From Acidobacteriota bacterium (lineage in GTDB: Bacteria > Acidobacteriota > Vicinamibacteria > Vicinamibacterales > Fen-181): 64,000 bases of DNA. Positions within the stretch are counted from its first letter, which is position 1. Every line of letters starts with the position of its first letter. The notes beneath the pieces were generated by a model. The model saw only the letters and a list, made by a program, of their open reading frames with translations. It was not told the DNA's origin and searched no databases. A program made the position numbers and the translations under genes. This document shows, piece after piece, positions 18,801 to 28,113 of this stretch. The stretch is from contig PMZR01000098.1 in the NCBI GenBank assembly GCA_003170135.1, forward strand, positions 1 through 64,000, in the 5' to 3' direction.

Positions 18801-19679
18801 TCACCTCGCCAGGTACCCGTCCCGCACGCGCACCCTCACGCCGGCCCGGTTCACCTTGACCTGGACGCCGCGCCACTCGGGCCTGGCGGGATCGATCGGA
18901 CGCGAGGGCGTGTAGCCCAACAGGTACTGGTGGCGCAGCTCCTCGGCGATTGTTGAAAGCGTCTTGTCGATCTGGCGCGGATCGCGGAGCTCGAACGACT
19001 GGCCACCGGTCAGGGCCGCCAGTTCGGGAAAGAGCGCTGGCCGTGGTCCGCCCAGGGCGATCGGGTAAATGAGGACGTCCGACGTCCGCGCGCGTTCGAG
19101 CGCATCGGCCGCCGTCGCGCGGCTGAATCGATCGACCCCGTCCGACAGCAGGACCAGTGCACGCCGGCCGCCGGCCGGTTGGATCATGTCGATGCAGGCG
19201 ATGATGGCGTCGTGCAGGCCGGTCGTGCTCCACGGCTGGAGCCGCGCCAGCGCCTGCAGCGCCTGCGCACGCTCGGCCGACAGCGGCGCCACCACCTCGA
19301 TATCGCTGGCCACCGCGACGATCATCGCGCGGTCGCCCGGGCGCAGCCGCTCGAGAAACGTCCGCGCCGCGGCCCGGGCGAGCGACAGGCGCGCTCCCGC
19401 CATGCTCCAGCTGCGATCGATCGCCAGCGCCAGGGCGAGCGGGACATCGCCCGATGCAAACGTCGTAATGCGTTGCGGCGCGCCGTCTTCGAACACCTGG
19501 AAGTCGCGCTGCCCGAGCCCGGGCACCGGCCCACCGTGCGTGTCGGTGACGGTGGCATAAACCTCGACCAGTGTGATCCCGCTGGCGAACTGCGCGCGGA
19601 CGACAACCGCCCCGAGCGCCAGCACGACCGCCGCGAGGAACATCGCGCCGCGCCGGCCAGCGTTCGCCCCGATCGCCAT
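18801..19679 (-). CDS. Secreted VWFA-domain protein (acidobacterial VWFA-related type)
   Basis: A 292-residue exported protein. It has an N-terminal hydrophobic signal or anchor (MFLAAVVLALGAVVVRAQF), then ITLVEVYATVTDTHGGPVPGLGQRDFQVFEDG, a hallmark of the VWFA-related proteins abundant in Acidobacteriota. The A domain follows with the metal site DRSWSM (DxSxS). Further strands are TTGLHDAIIACID and ALVLLSDGVDRFS, and a C-terminal beta region ends at the window-typical RVRDGYLAR. I used the ATG reading MAIGANAGRRG, while an upstream GTG adds 12 residues. The gene is divergent from tatA. The ligand is unknown. Confidence 0.85.
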   Translation of the reverse strand: MAIGANAGRRGAMFLAAVVLALGAVVVRAQFASGITLVEVYATVTDTHGGPVPGLGQRDFQVFEDGAPQRITTFASGDVPLALALAIDRSWSMAGARLSLARAAARTFLERLRPGDRAMIVAVASDIEVVAPLSAERAQALQALARLQPWSTTGLHDAIIACIDMIQPAGGRRALVLLSDGVDRFSRATAADALERARTSDVLIYPIALGGPRPALFPELAALTGGQSFELRDPRQIDKTLSTIAEELRHQYLLGYTPSRPIDPARPEWRGVQVKVNRAGVRVRVRDGYLAR

Positions 19680-19817
19680 GCCGTCCAACCAGCCTCCTGC
19701 CTCTTCCCGCACCACCGCCGGCCCTTGGTGTACAATTGCCGCTGGAGCGGCACCTCAACTGTTTTTATGACGCAGCGCCTGGAGCCCGAAGCCGGAGCCT
19801 GCAGACGAGGCTAGTCG

Positions 19818-19958
19818 ATGGGACGTATTGGTATTCCGGAACTCGTGCTCATCGTGCTCATCCTGCTGGTGATCTTCGGCGCGAACCGCCTGCCGGAGCT
19901 TGGCCGCGGCATCGGCAAGGCCATCAAGAACTTCAAGGAACCCGACAAGGAAGACTAG
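19818..19958 (+). CDS. tatA: Sec-independent translocase subunit TatA
   Basis: A 46-residue short Tat[41 protein letters not shown]. One N-terminal membrane helix, the Phe-Gly hinge ([10 protein letters not shown]) and an amphipathic helix are present, and the tail is very short. TatA oligomers form the pore of the twin-arginine pathway with TatC, which is not in the window. The gene stands alone between the divergent VWFA gene and the convergent selB, whose stop codon begins at the next base. A possible -10 (TACAAT, 19731-19736) lies upstream. The distinction between TatA and TatE/B rests on length and hinge only. Confidence 0.9.
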   Translation: MGRIGIPELVLIVLILLVIFGANRLPELGRGIGKAIKNFKEPDKED

Positions 19959-21959
19959 TCAAATCACCACGCGCACGTCCCCTACCCGCCTGGTCAGTCG
20001 CTCCCGATCCAGATACTCCAGCAGCGGAATGGCGTACTTCCGGGTGATGCCGTACCGATCCTTGAACGCGCCCACGTCGAGTCTGGCGCCCGCCGTCTCC
20101 CGCTTCAGCGCCATCACATCCTCGCGCAACCGGCGCAACGCGTCGGCGTGGAAGAGCAGCGTCTCGACCTTCACCAGCACCTTCTGCCTGATCAACAGTT
20201 TCACCATCCGATCGACCAGTCCCTGGTCGCCGCCGGTCAGGGCCGACAGCGATGCGGCGTCGGGCGGCTTCAGACCGCCATCGCGGAAGGCGCGCTCGAG
20301 CGTGTCACGCGCGCGCTCCTCGGCTGACGTGAGCGCCAGCGTGTGCCCGGCGAGAGCCAGGCGATCGCGGGCGACGATCTTCCCGGCGGTAACGAGGTCG
20401 GACAGGACGAGATCGAACAGCGCCGGCGCCGCCGGACCGAACCAGCGCTCGCGCACCTCCTCGCGCGGCATGCCTTCCCAGAGCGGCTGCTCCCGGTGGT
20501 ACTGCTCGAGCGCGCTGACGACCTGCGCGGCAAGGGCTGCCGCCACTTTCCCGTCGACCAGGCGGTCTCCGGCCTGAACGATCGCGCCCGCCCGGAGCAG
20601 GGGGGCCGTGATCTCGCGTGCCACCTCGGGTGCCAGTCCAGCCCGGCTCATCGCGGCACCCGCCGGCAGGCCGGCCGCGCCCGATTCTTCAATCATCCAC
20701 ACCAGCGCCCGCTCGGACGCGTCTCTGGCGGGCTCCGGACTGCGGACTTCGGACTCCGGACTCCGGACTCCGGACTCCGGACCCTGGAGCGGATCCAGGC
20801 ACACGAACCGACGCCGCGCGGCCGCGTTGCGGATCCCGCCACGCGCCGGACGTGGATCGATGACGGCGCCGCCGGCGATCGTCATCGGCGGCGAATAGGC
20901 GCGCAGGATGTAGCGATCGCCGCGGGTGACGACCGCGGGCGACTCGAGCCGCAGGCGGATGTAGGCGCGCCCGCCGGCCGGAATCTCGGCGACCTCGGAC
21001 GTCGGACTTCGGACCTCGGACGATGTCCCGTCCGCCATCCCCGCAACCGCGACCCGTCCGAGCACTTCGTGTGTTCCCTGGTGGAAGCGCACGCGGGTGC
21101 CGTGCCGCAGCGCCTTCCCGCCCGGCACCACTTCCACCACGGCGTCGAGCATCGTCGTGACCTCGAGGCTGCCCGGGGTCAGCAACGTATCGCCCCGGCC
21201 AAGATCCGACGTCTCGACGCCCCCCAGGTTCAGCGCCACGCGCTGCCCGGCGCTGGCCCGCTCCTGGCGCATCCCGTGCACCTGGATGCCCCGCACCTTG
21301 ATCACCCGTCCGCCGGGCAGGACCTCGAGTTCCTCGTCGAGGCCGATCTGTCCGGAGACGAGCGTCCCGGTCGCGACGGTGCCGAAGCCCTTCATCGTGA
21401 AGACGCGATCGATGGGCAGCCGCGCCGGGCCCGCCGAGGGGCGCAGGCGCGCCGCGCGCCCACATGAGACGAGCGCCGCGCGCAGCAGGTCGAGGCCGTC
21501 GCCGGTTCGCGAGGAGACGGGCACGATCGGTGCCTCCTCGAGGAAGGAGCCCGCGACGAGCTCGCGCACTTCCAGCCGCACCAGCTCGATGGTGTCCGCA
21601 TCGACCAAGTCGGATTTGGTGAGGACGACGATGCCGGCGGGGATGCGCAGGAGGCGGCAGATCTCGAAATGTTCGCGCGTCTGCGGCATCACCGATTCGT
21701 CGGCGGCCACCACCAGCAGCACCGCGTCGAACCCGCCGACGCCCGCGAGCATGTTCTTGACGAACCGCTCGTGGCCGGGGACGTCGACGAAGGCGAAGTT
21801 GATCCCGTCCGCCTGCCAGTGGGCGAACCCGAGGTCGATCGTGATGCCGCGTTCCTGCTCCTCTTTCAGGCGATCCGGGTCGATGTCGGTCAGCGCGCGC
21901 ACGAGCGCGCTCTTGCCGTGATCGATGTGCCCGGCGGTTCCGATGACGACGCTCTTCAT
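19959..21959 (-). CDS. selB: Selenocysteine-specific elongation factor SelB
   Basis: SelB delivers Sec-tRNA to UGA codons next to a SECIS hairpin. The 666 residues hold the GTPase domain (GHIDHGKS at 10-17, DVPGHE at 59-64, TKSD at 114-117) and the EF-Tu-like domains. The C-terminal winged helices that bind SECIS RNA end at RVGDVRVVI. The family motif [15 protein letters not shown] is intact. Two linkers carry peptides that neighbouring organisms probably lack: residues 313-322 and 391-409. Both are translated from 7-bp repeats (20994-21021 and 20733-20788). The start ATG overlaps the rnr stop by 4 bp. selA and selC are not in the window. The gene implies that the organism makes selenoproteins; see the candidate at 63711. 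Confidence 0.95.
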   Translation of the reverse strand: MKSVVIGTAGHIDHGKSALVRALTDIDPDRLKEEQERGITIDLGFAHWQADGINFAFVDVPGHERFVKNMLAGVGGFDAVLLVVAADESVMPQTREHFEICRLLRIPAGIVVLTKSDLVDADTIELVRLEVRELVAGSFLEEAPIVPVSSRTGDGLDLLRAALVSCGRAARLRPSAGPARLPIDRVFTMKGFGTVATGTLVSGQIGLDEELEVLPGGRVIKVRGIQVHGMRQERASAGQRVALNLGGVETSDLGRGDTLLTPGSLEVTTMLDAVVEVVPGGKALRHGTRVRFHQGTHEVLGRVAVAGMADGTSSEVRSPTSEVAEIPAGGRAYIRLRLESPAVVTRGDRYILRAYSPPMTIAGGAVIDPRPARGGIRNAAARRRFVCLDPLQGPESGVRSPESEVRSPEPARDASERALVWMIEESGAAGLPAGAAMSRAGLAPEVAREITAPLLRAGAIVQAGDRLVDGKVAAALAAQVVSALEQYHREQPLWEGMPREEVRERWFGPAAPALFDLVLSDLVTAGKIVARDRLALAGHTLALTSAEERARDTLERAFRDGGLKPPDAASLSALTGGDQGLVDRMVKLLIRQKVLVKVETLLFHADALRRLREDVMALKRETAGARLDVGAFKDRYGITRKYAIPLLEYLDRERLTRRVGDVRVVI
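20733..20788. repeat. CTCCGGA heptad repeat inside selB (eight units)
   Basis: Eight 7-mers, namely CTCCGGA, CTGCGGA, CTTCGGA, four more CTCCGGA and CCCTGGA, lie in frame within selB. Because 7 and 3 share no factor, the translation repeats every seven residues: PESGVRS then PESEVRS. It codes for residues 391-409, a linker. The same words occur between genes at 24261 and 39621, so the array looks like an inserted copy that kept the reading frame. Confidence 0.9.
20994..21021. repeat. CTCGGAC heptad repeat inside selB (four units)
   Basis: Four units, CTCGGAC, GTCGGAC, TTCGGAC and CTCGGAC, encode part of the segment [14 protein letters not shown] at residues 313-322 of SelB. The peptide matches the one from the larger array (SEVRSP), which supports a common origin. 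The surrounding domain sequence resumes directly on both sides. Confidence 0.85.
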
Positions 21960-24241
21960 CTTCGTGATCGCTTGCGGCGTCCGGACGGCGGACGGCGCGA
22001 TCGGCCGGCGGACGGCGGGGACACGCGCTCGCGCCGCGGCCGCGCCTTGCTCCGGGGCGCGCGGCGCCGCCCCTGCTCGGCGCGAACCGCGTCGAGAATC
22101 TGCAGCAGGCCGAGTTCGATCTGGCGGCGGTCCATGTCCACGCGCAGGACCTGGACCCGCACGCGGTCGCCCAGCCGGTAGGTCTTCTCCGTGTTCTCCC
22201 CGCGCAGCGTGTGCGTTGCTTCCAGGTACCGGTAGTAGTCGTCCGCCATCGTGGAGACGTGCACGAGCCCCTCGACGAAGTGCTCGATGAGCTCGACGAA
22301 CAGGCCGAACGGCGCGACGCCGGTGATGTAGCCGTCGAACTCGTCGCCGACCTTGTCCGCCATGAAGCGGACCTTCTTCCACTGGATCAGCTCGCGCTCG
22401 GCATCGTCCGCGCGCCGTTCCATCTCGGAGGTGTGGCGCGCGATCTCCGGCAGCTCCTCGTCGAGCTCTTCCCGCCGTTCGGCCGTCATCGCCTTGCGGC
22501 GCGCCTCGCGCAAGGTGCGATGGACGACGAGATCCGGATACCGGCGGATGGGCGACGTGAAGTGCGTGTAGGACTCGAAGGCCAGGCCGAAGTGCCCGAG
22601 ATTGCGAGGGTCATAGCGCGCCTTCTGCATCGTGCGCAGCATCAGGAACGCGACCGCTTTCTCCTCGGGCTTCCCGTGCAGGCGTTCGATGAGCTTCTGG
22701 AAGTGCCGCGGCCGGACGCCGTCGGGAGGCGCGGCCAGGCTGTACCCAAGGCTCGACACGAACTCCTCGAACTTCTCGACCTTCAGCGGATCCGGCTCCT
22801 CGTGCACGCGGTAGAGCGACGGGATGTCGCTCTCGTCGAGATATTGCGCGACGGTCTCGTTGGCCAGCAGCATGAACTCTTCGATGATCCGGTGCGCGAT
22901 GTTGCGCTCCGACGGGATGATCGCCTCGACCATCCCGGCCTCGTCCAGGATCACCTCGGGCTCTTCGAGATCGAAGTCGATCGACCCCAGCCGGCGCCGC
23001 CGGTCGTTGAGCACCTGGAACAGCTCGCGCATCAACTCGAACATCGGCACCAGGGGCCGGTAGCGCGCGGTGGCCTCGGCGTCCTGCGCGGTGAGAATCG
23101 CGTTCACGGCCGTGTAGGTCATCCGCTCGGCGGTGTTGATGACCCCGTCGTGGAACTCGTAGCGCACCACGGTCCCGCGGCGATCGATCTCCATGACGCA
23201 CGACTGCACCAGGCGATCGACGTGCGGGTTCAGGCTGCACAGGCCGGTGGCGAGCGGCTCCGGGAACATGTGCACCGCGCGATCGGGGAAGTAGACCGAC
23301 GTGCCCCGCTCGTAGGCGTCCTGGTCGAGCGCGCTGCCCTCCCTGACATAGTGCGAGACGTCCGCGATGTGCACGCCGAGCCGATAGCCGCCCTCGATTC
23401 GTTCGATCGAGATCGCGTCGTCGAAGTCGCGAGCGTGCTCGCCGTCGATCGTCACGATGGCCAGGCCGCGAAAGTCGGTCCGGCCCGCGAGGTCCTGCCG
23501 GCTCGCCTCGATGGTCTGGCCCGGCCGGCCGCGCGTCAGCCGGCGCGCCTCCTCGACGGCCTCGGGCGCGTGCGCGTCCGGGATGTTGTATTTCCTGATG
23601 ATCACCTGCGTGTCGACGCCCGGCGCGTTGAGATCGCCGAGCACTTCGACGACGCGTCCGATCGGCCCGCGCGCTCCCGTCGGCCACTTCGTGATCTCGG
23701 TGGTCACCATCTCGCCGGCCTTCGCGTGCAGCGTCTCACCGCGCGGGATGTGAATGTCGGACAGGATGTGCTTGTCGAACGGCACCACGAACGAGACGCC
23801 GGCGTCGCCTGTTTCGAAGCGGCCGACCACGCGCGCGCTGCCCCGCTCGAGGATCTTGATGATGCGGCCTTCCGCGCGGCCGTCGCGAATGTGCTCGACG
23901 CGCGCGACGACGCGGTCGCCGTGCATCGCCTCCTGCAGGTTGGCCGCCGACACGTGAATGTCGCCCGTCGTTCCCTCGAGCGGCCGATCCGGCACGACGA
24001 AACCGTACCCGGACGGATGGGTCTGGAGGCGCCCGACGACCAGGTCCATCTTGTCAGCGAGCCCGTAGCGGCGGCCGCGGACCTGGACCAGGTCGCCATC
24101 GGCAACCAGCCGGTTCAAATGCCGGCGGAAGGCGGGGCGCTCCTCGCGCGGGATCTTGAGCACCTGCATCAGCTCGCGCGTCGAGGCAGGATGGTGCACC
24201 TCTTCCCGCATCACACTGAGGATCTGTTCGCTCGATAACAT
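21956..24241 (-). CDS. rnr: Ribonuclease R
   Basis: RNase R is a processive 3'-to-5' exoribonuclease that degrades structured RNA. The 761-residue protein starts with a winged-helix-like segment (STRELMQVLKIPREERPAFRRHL). Cold-shock domains follow (GYGFVVPDRPLEG). The RNB catalytic core has the acidic cluster DGEHARDFDDAIS and the HFTSPIRRYPDL motif. The S1 domain has DEFDGYITGVAPFGLFVEL, and a C-terminal Arg/Lys-rich tail of about 40 residues is present. It overlaps selB by 4 bp downstream. A CGGACTC-family heptad array (24261-24288) lies 20 bp upstream of the start. Confidence 0.96.
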   Translation of the reverse strand: MLSSEQILSVMREEVHHPASTRELMQVLKIPREERPAFRRHLNRLVADGDLVQVRGRRYGLADKMDLVVGRLQTHPSGYGFVVPDRPLEGTTGDIHVSAANLQEAMHGDRVVARVEHIRDGRAEGRIIKILERGSARVVGRFETGDAGVSFVVPFDKHILSDIHIPRGETLHAKAGEMVTTEITKWPTGARGPIGRVVEVLGDLNAPGVDTQVIIRKYNIPDAHAPEAVEEARRLTRGRPGQTIEASRQDLAGRTDFRGLAIVTIDGEHARDFDDAISIERIEGGYRLGVHIADVSHYVREGSALDQDAYERGTSVYFPDRAVHMFPEPLATGLCSLNPHVDRLVQSCVMEIDRRGTVVRYEFHDGVINTAERMTYTAVNAILTAQDAEATARYRPLVPMFELMRELFQVLNDRRRRLGSIDFDLEEPEVILDEAGMVEAIIPSERNIAHRIIEEFMLLANETVAQYLDESDIPSLYRVHEEPDPLKVEKFEEFVSSLGYSLAAPPDGVRPRHFQKLIERLHGKPEEKAVAFLMLRTMQKARYDPRNLGHFGLAFESYTHFTSPIRRYPDLVVHRTLREARRKAMTAERREELDEELPEIARHTSEMERRADDAERELIQWKKVRFMADKVGDEFDGYITGVAPFGLFVELIEHFVEGLVHVSTMADDYYRYLEATHTLRGENTEKTYRLGDRVRVQVLRVDMDRRQIELGLLQILDAVRAEQGRRRAPRSKARPRRERVSPPSAGRSRRPPSGRRKRSRR

Positions 24242-24260
24242 AGTCGTTTCTTGTCGTCCC

Positions 24261-24288
24261 GAGTCCGGGGTCCGGAGTCCGGAGTCGC
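24261..24288. repeat. GAGTCCG heptad repeat upstream of rnr
   Basis: Four units, GAGTCCG, GGGTCCG, GAGTCCG and GAGTCGC, lie between the stop of the small membrane gene and the rnr start. The sequence is almost the same as the array at 39621-39655, which has one more unit, and it is the complement of the array inside selB. It falls within the leader of the rnr transcript. Confidence 0.88.
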
Positions 24289-24291
24289 TTC

Positions 24292-24723
24292 CTATCCTGT
24301 GGGACCGCCGGTCTTCAGACTGGTGGCGACCTGGTCCAACAGGACGAGCGCCGCGGCCAGCCGGGTGTTCGCGGACTGATCGAGGCGCGATGTCTGGTCC
24401 GACGCCTGCACCACGCGCGCCGCCACGTCGCGCACGCGGCCGGCCTCGTCATTGCGGCCCAGCGCCGCGAGCCGCTGCTCCGCGTCCTGCAACGGCGCTT
24501 TGGCCGCCTGCAGTTCCTGGCTGGCACGGCCGAAGTTCACTTCGAACAGATCCACGCGAGCGGCCAGCAGATTCGCCCGCGCTTGCGTCAGGTCGAGCCG
24601 CAATTGCGCGTCATCGAACTGCATCTGCACGGCCGACCGCCCGGCGCGGCCCCAGAGAAATCCGGCAAGCAGCGCCACCAGCAACCCGACGACGACGTAG
24701 AGCCCGATTCTGACGTACTTCAT
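24292..24723 (-). CDS. Membrane-anchored coiled-coil protein of unknown function
   Basis: A 143-residue protein with one N-terminal membrane helix (YVRIGLYVVVGLLVALLAGFLWG). A long predicted helical region follows, rich in Ala, Leu, Gln and charged residues (AQLRLDLTQARANLLAARVDLFEV through LAAALVLLDQVATSL), which would form a coiled coil. I recognise no domain. I used the ATG reading MKYVRIGLY; an ATG two codons earlier is possible. It lies between glycerate kinase and rnr on the same strand, with a heptad repeat right after its stop codon. Confidence 0.68.
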   Translation of the reverse strand: MKYVRIGLYVVVGLLVALLAGFLWGRAGRSAVQMQFDDAQLRLDLTQARANLLAARVDLFEVNFGRASQELQAAKAPLQDAEQRLAALGRNDEAGRVRDVAARVVQASDQTSRLDQSANTRLAAALVLLDQVATSLKTGGPTG

Positions 24724-24760
24724 CGTCAACTCCGGATATGAGGGCGACGCCCGAATCCCG

Positions 24761-25996
24761 TCACTCGACGAGCAACACCTGCAGGTCCCCGACGTTGGTG
24801 TCGGTCGCTCCCGTTTTGATCAAATCCCCAAGCGCCGCCAGCAATGCGTAGCTGTCATTGTTGTCCAGCGCCTCCGCGATCGAGAACCCGCCCTGCTCGA
24901 CGCGGGCGATCGTCGTCGGATCCGCCATGGCGCCCGCGGCATCGGTCGGTCCGTCGATGCCGTCGGTGCCGATGCTCGCGAAGACGGCCGACCGTCCGAG
25001 TCGCCGGAGCCGTGATGCCGCGGCAAGCACGAATTCCTGGTTGCGCCCACCGCGCCCGGTTCCCGACACGCGCACGGTCGTCTCGCCCGCCGACAGCACC
25101 GCCGCCCGGCCGCCCGCGCGGCCCGCAATCTCCAGCATCCGGGCCACGTGTGCGGGCGCCACGTGCCGGGCCTCGCCGACGACCGGCTCGGTGATGACGG
25201 TGGGGATGTATCCGGCGCCGGCCGCCGCGTCAGCCGCGGCGTGCAACACGTCGCGACTGGAACCGATGACGCGGGTGGTTGCGGTTTGAAGACGCAGATC
25301 ACCGGGCTTGGGCGTGTCGGGTATGGTGCCGGCGTGACCGGCCAGGAGGAGGCGAACGGCAGACACCGGGTACGCCGACCGGCCCCCGAACCGGTCGAGC
25401 ACGTCGAGGGCGGCAGCGAACGTCGTCGGGTCTGCCACGGTCGGGCCGGAACCAATCACGCTCAGATCGTCGCCCACCACATCGGAAATGACAAATGCAA
25501 TCGTCGGTCGGCGCGACGCCGCCGCGAGCCATCCGCCCTTGATGTCTGACAGGTGCTTGCGCACGGTGTTCAGGGCGCCAATGTCGGCGCCCGCCGCGAG
25601 CAGTTGCCTGGTGACGAGGCGTTTGTCGTCGAGCGTCACACCGGGACGCGGCACCGCGACGAGCGCGGACGCGCCGCCCGACAGCAGGACCACGAGGGGC
25701 CCCTGCCTGGATGCGGCGAGGGCGAGCGCCCGCCGCCCCGCCTGTTCGCTGACGTCGTCGGGAACGGGATGGCCGGCGCGATACCACTCGACCGACGGGG
25801 GCAGGGAGACCGAGGTAGGCATCGACGCGGCCAGCGCCGCGGCAACGGGACCGGGATGCGATCGCAGGAAGGCAGACACCATGGGCGCGGCCGCCTTGCC
25901 GATGGCCACGACGGTCAGCGGCTCCGGGGAGAAGAGACAGGCATCCACCCGCTCGGCCAGCGCCCGGAGGAGAAAGCGGCCGGCATCGGCTGCCAC
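24761..25996 (-). CDS. Glycerate 2-kinase (MOFRL family)
   Basis: This enzyme phosphorylates D-glycerate to 2-phosphoglycerate with ATP in the glycerate/serine pathways. The at least 411 residues show family motifs: VVAIGKAAAPM, VVLLSGGASALVAVP, TVRKHLSDIKGGWLA and SDVVGDDLSVIGSGPT. The C-terminal MOFRL part has AGETTVRVSGTGRGGRNQEF and FASIGTDGIDGPTDAAG. The first residues (ADAGRFLLRAL) appear to start inside the first helix. The frame continues upstream as LNPLARLRRDLLTIVQASIV without an ATG, so the true start may be a CTG near 26050. The gene lies just downstream of a small hypothetical gene. Confidence 0.88.
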   Translation of the reverse strand: MAADAGRFLLRALAERVDACLFSPEPLTVVAIGKAAAPMVSAFLRSHPGPVAAALAASMPTSVSLPPSVEWYRAGHPVPDDVSEQAGRRALALAASRQGPLVVLLSGGASALVAVPRPGVTLDDKRLVTRQLLAAGADIGALNTVRKHLSDIKGGWLAAASRRPTIAFVISDVVGDDLSVIGSGPTVADPTTFAAALDVLDRFGGRSAYPVSAVRLLLAGHAGTIPDTPKPGDLRLQTATTRVIGSSRDVLHAAADAAAGAGYIPTVITEPVVGEARHVAPAHVARMLEIAGRAGGRAAVLSAGETTVRVSGTGRGGRNQEFVLAAASRLRRLGRSAVFASIGTDGIDGPTDAAGAMADPTTIARVEQGGFSIAEALDNNDSYALLAALGDLIKTGATDTNVGDLQVLLVE

Positions 25997-26049
25997 GATG
26001 CTCGCTTGAACAATCGTCAGGAGGTCGCGTCGAAGTCGTGCGAGAGGGT

Positions 26050-26340
26050 TCAGTGCGTCTTCTTCGGATCGGACCAGGCCGATGCGCCGGTCACGACATC
26101 GAACTGTCGGAGCAGGCGGCTGACGACCTCATCAGCGTTCTGCCGACTGCAGAGCTGATCGAGGCGCGACAGGATCCGCCCCAGCGCCGCTTCGGCGCTG
26201 ACGATCGCGTCTTTGGAATAGTACTCGCGCTGCTTCCGCAGGCAGCGCCGTTGCTTGAGAAATTCCTCCCGGTAGAACTCGATGGGGGCTGTCGGATCCT
26301 GCCGGCTTAATGGCCGTATCTCGGTCAGGAAGCGGGCCAT
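26050..26340 (-). CDS. Small hypothetical protein
   Basis: A 96-residue soluble protein of unknown function that is largely helical: MARFLTEIRPLSRQDPTAP, then FYREEFLKQRRCLRKQREYYSKDAIVSAEAALGRILSRLDQL. No signal peptide, metal motif or known domain is visible. Codon usage and the good ATG with AGAGGAG-like sequence upstream support it as a real gene. It lies upstream of the glycerate kinase gene, whose possible CTG start would overlap its stop codon. Confidence 0.6.
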   Translation of the reverse strand: MARFLTEIRPLSRQDPTAPIEFYREEFLKQRRCLRKQREYYSKDAIVSAEAALGRILSRLDQLCSRQNADEVVSRLLRQFDVVTGASAWSDPKKTH

Positions 26341-26462
26341 TCGACTCCTCTTAGTTCTGAGAAATAACGGTGGGCGATTCCCAGTGTAGTGCCCGCGCGC
26401 CGCCCCTGTCAACGCGCCGGTTCCTCCATCCCATCCATCCCGCGCCGCCGCGTCACGGCGGC

Positions 26463-27347
26463 CTATCGCACGCCGCGGGTCGCAACGAACCCGCCAAGGC
26501 AGCCAACGATGACGCCGCCTCCAACGATGCCGACCATGGCCAGTGGCGACAGGAATGCGATCGATGACGGATCGAGTCCCGGAATATCGCGGACGACGCG
26601 CAGCCGGGCGACTTCGTACGCCACGCGCAGGACCGCGAGCGCGAGGATTGCCCCGATGCCGCCCTGGAGCACACCCTCGAGGATGAACGGCCCGCGAATC
26701 GCGCTGAACGGCGCGCCGACCAGCGCCATGATCTCGACTTCCACATGCCGGCCCGCCATGGCCAGCCGCACCACCGCGGCCACCGTCAGACCCGCGGCGA
26801 CGGCCAGCGCCGACGCCAGCACCAGGCCGATCCACCGCAGGGCGCCGACGATGCGCGCCAGCCGATCGAGCCACTGGCGATCGTAGCGGACGTCGGCCAC
26901 TCCGCCCATCTGCGCCATCGATCCCGCGAGCCGGTCCACGCCGGCCGATCCGCCGTTGCTCGGGCGAAGGCGCAGCTCGAACGACGCCGGCAACGGATTC
27001 GAGCCGAGGCCCTCGGCCACGCTCGCCAGGTCCGGAAAGTCCCGGCGAAACCGCCGCGCCGCGTCCGTCTTGGACACGAACTGTCGGCTCTCAACGACGG
27101 TGCTCGCGCCGAGGACCGACCAGATGGCGGCGCGCTGGTCGTCCGACACGTCGTCACGCAGGTAGACCGACATCTCGGCCGACGCACTCCAGCCCGCCAT
27201 CAGGCGATCGAGCGTGCCGGTGACGAGCAGGAACGCGCCGAGCACGAACAGGGCGAGCGCGATCGTCGCGATCGCCAGCACGTTCGATGCGCCGCCGCGC
27301 CGCAGGCTCGTCGTCGCCTCGCGGACAAAATAAGAGAGAGACGCCAT
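26463..27347 (-). CDS. ftsX: Cell division protein FtsX
   Basis: FtsX is the membrane subunit of the FtsEX complex, which regulates peptidoglycan hydrolases at the septum. The 294 residues have the expected topology. There is an N-terminal cytoplasmic piece and TM1 ([22 protein letters not shown]). A periplasmic domain carries [14 protein letters not shown] and [18 protein letters not shown]. Three C-terminal membrane segments with [19 protein letters not shown] complete it. It is 34 bp downstream of ftsE and is probably co-transcribed with it. The periplasmic partner hydrolase is not in the window. Confidence 0.93.
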   Translation of the reverse strand: MASLSYFVREATTSLRRGGASNVLAIATIALALFVLGAFLLVTGTLDRLMAGWSASAEMSVYLRDDVSDDQRAAIWSVLGASTVVESRQFVSKTDAARRFRRDFPDLASVAEGLGSNPLPASFELRLRPSNGGSAGVDRLAGSMAQMGGVADVRYDRQWLDRLARIVGALRWIGLVLASALAVAAGLTVAAVVRLAMAGRHVEVEIMALVGAPFSAIRGPFILEGVLQGGIGAILALAVLRVAYEVARLRVVRDIPGLDPSSIAFLSPLAMVGIVGGGVIVGCLGGFVATRGVR

Positions 27348-27381
27348 ACTTCAAACCACGCAGTCCCGGAGCCAGCCTGGT

Positions 27382-28095
27382 TCAGCCCTCGATCACGCGT
27401 CCGTGGTCCAGCGCCAGCGTCCGTCGCGCCACGCGGCGAATCAGTTCGCGGTCGTGCGTGGCCACCACGACCGTCGTGCCGCGCGCGTTGATCTCGCGGA
27501 AGAGGTTCATGATCTCGAGCGAGAGATCCGGATCGAGATTGCCGGTCGGCTCGTCGGCCAGGATCAGCACCGGATCGTTGACCAGGGCCCGCGCAATTGC
27601 GACGCGTTGTTGCTCGCCGCCGGACAGCTCCTCCGGATAGGCGTTCATGCGGTGCTGCAAGCCGACCCATTTGAGCACCTGGAACGCGCGGCGGCTCTGC
27701 TGCACGCTGGCGTGCCCGAGCACGCGGGGCACGAACGACACGTTCTCGAAGACCGTGCTCCGCTTGATGAGTTTGAAATCCTGGAACACGAACCCGACCG
27801 TGCGGCGGTAGGCCTGGACCTGCCGGCGCGTGAGGAGCGCGAGGTCCTTTCGCGCAACCTGGATACTTCCGGCCGATGGCGCGTCCTGGCAGAGCGCCAG
27901 GCGCAGGAACGTCGATTTGCCGGCGCCGCTGGGCCCGGTCAGGAAGACGAACTCGCCGCGCCCGATCTTGACCGACACGTCCCGCAGCGCATAAACGCCG
28001 CGTCCGTACAGCTTCGAGAGCTGATCTGTCTCAATCACCGGCGCGCGTCCAGGGGCAGTTTCGGGATCGAGAGTGAAGGAACTCGATGATAGCAC
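27382..28095 (-). CDS. ftsE: Cell division ATP-binding protein FtsE
   Basis: FtsE is the cytoplasmic ATPase of FtsEX. Walker [10 protein letters not shown], the Q-loop FVFQDFKLI, the signature LSGGEQQR, Walker [15 protein letters not shown] and the switch His in VVATHD are all present. The longest frame begins at a GTG at 28095 (237 residues), but the first 19 residues ([17 protein letters not shown]) have no family counterpart. A GTG at 28038, just before [13 protein letters not shown], gives 218 residues and fits FtsE better. The gene is upstream of ftsX and 18 bp from the stop codon of gatB. Confidence 0.93.
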   Translation of the reverse strand: MLSSSSFTLDPETAPGRAPVIETDQLSKLYGRGVYALRDVSVKIGRGEFVFLTGPSGAGKSTFLRLALCQDAPSAGSIQVARKDLALLTRRQVQAYRRTVGFVFQDFKLIKRSTVFENVSFVPRVLGHASVQQSRRAFQVLKWVGLQHRMNAYPEELSGGEQQRVAIARALVNDPVLILADEPTGNLDPDLSLEIMNLFREINARGTTVVVATHDRELIRRVARRTLALDHGRVIEG

Positions 28096-28113
28096 GCGGG
28101 CCTTGGTCCGGCC

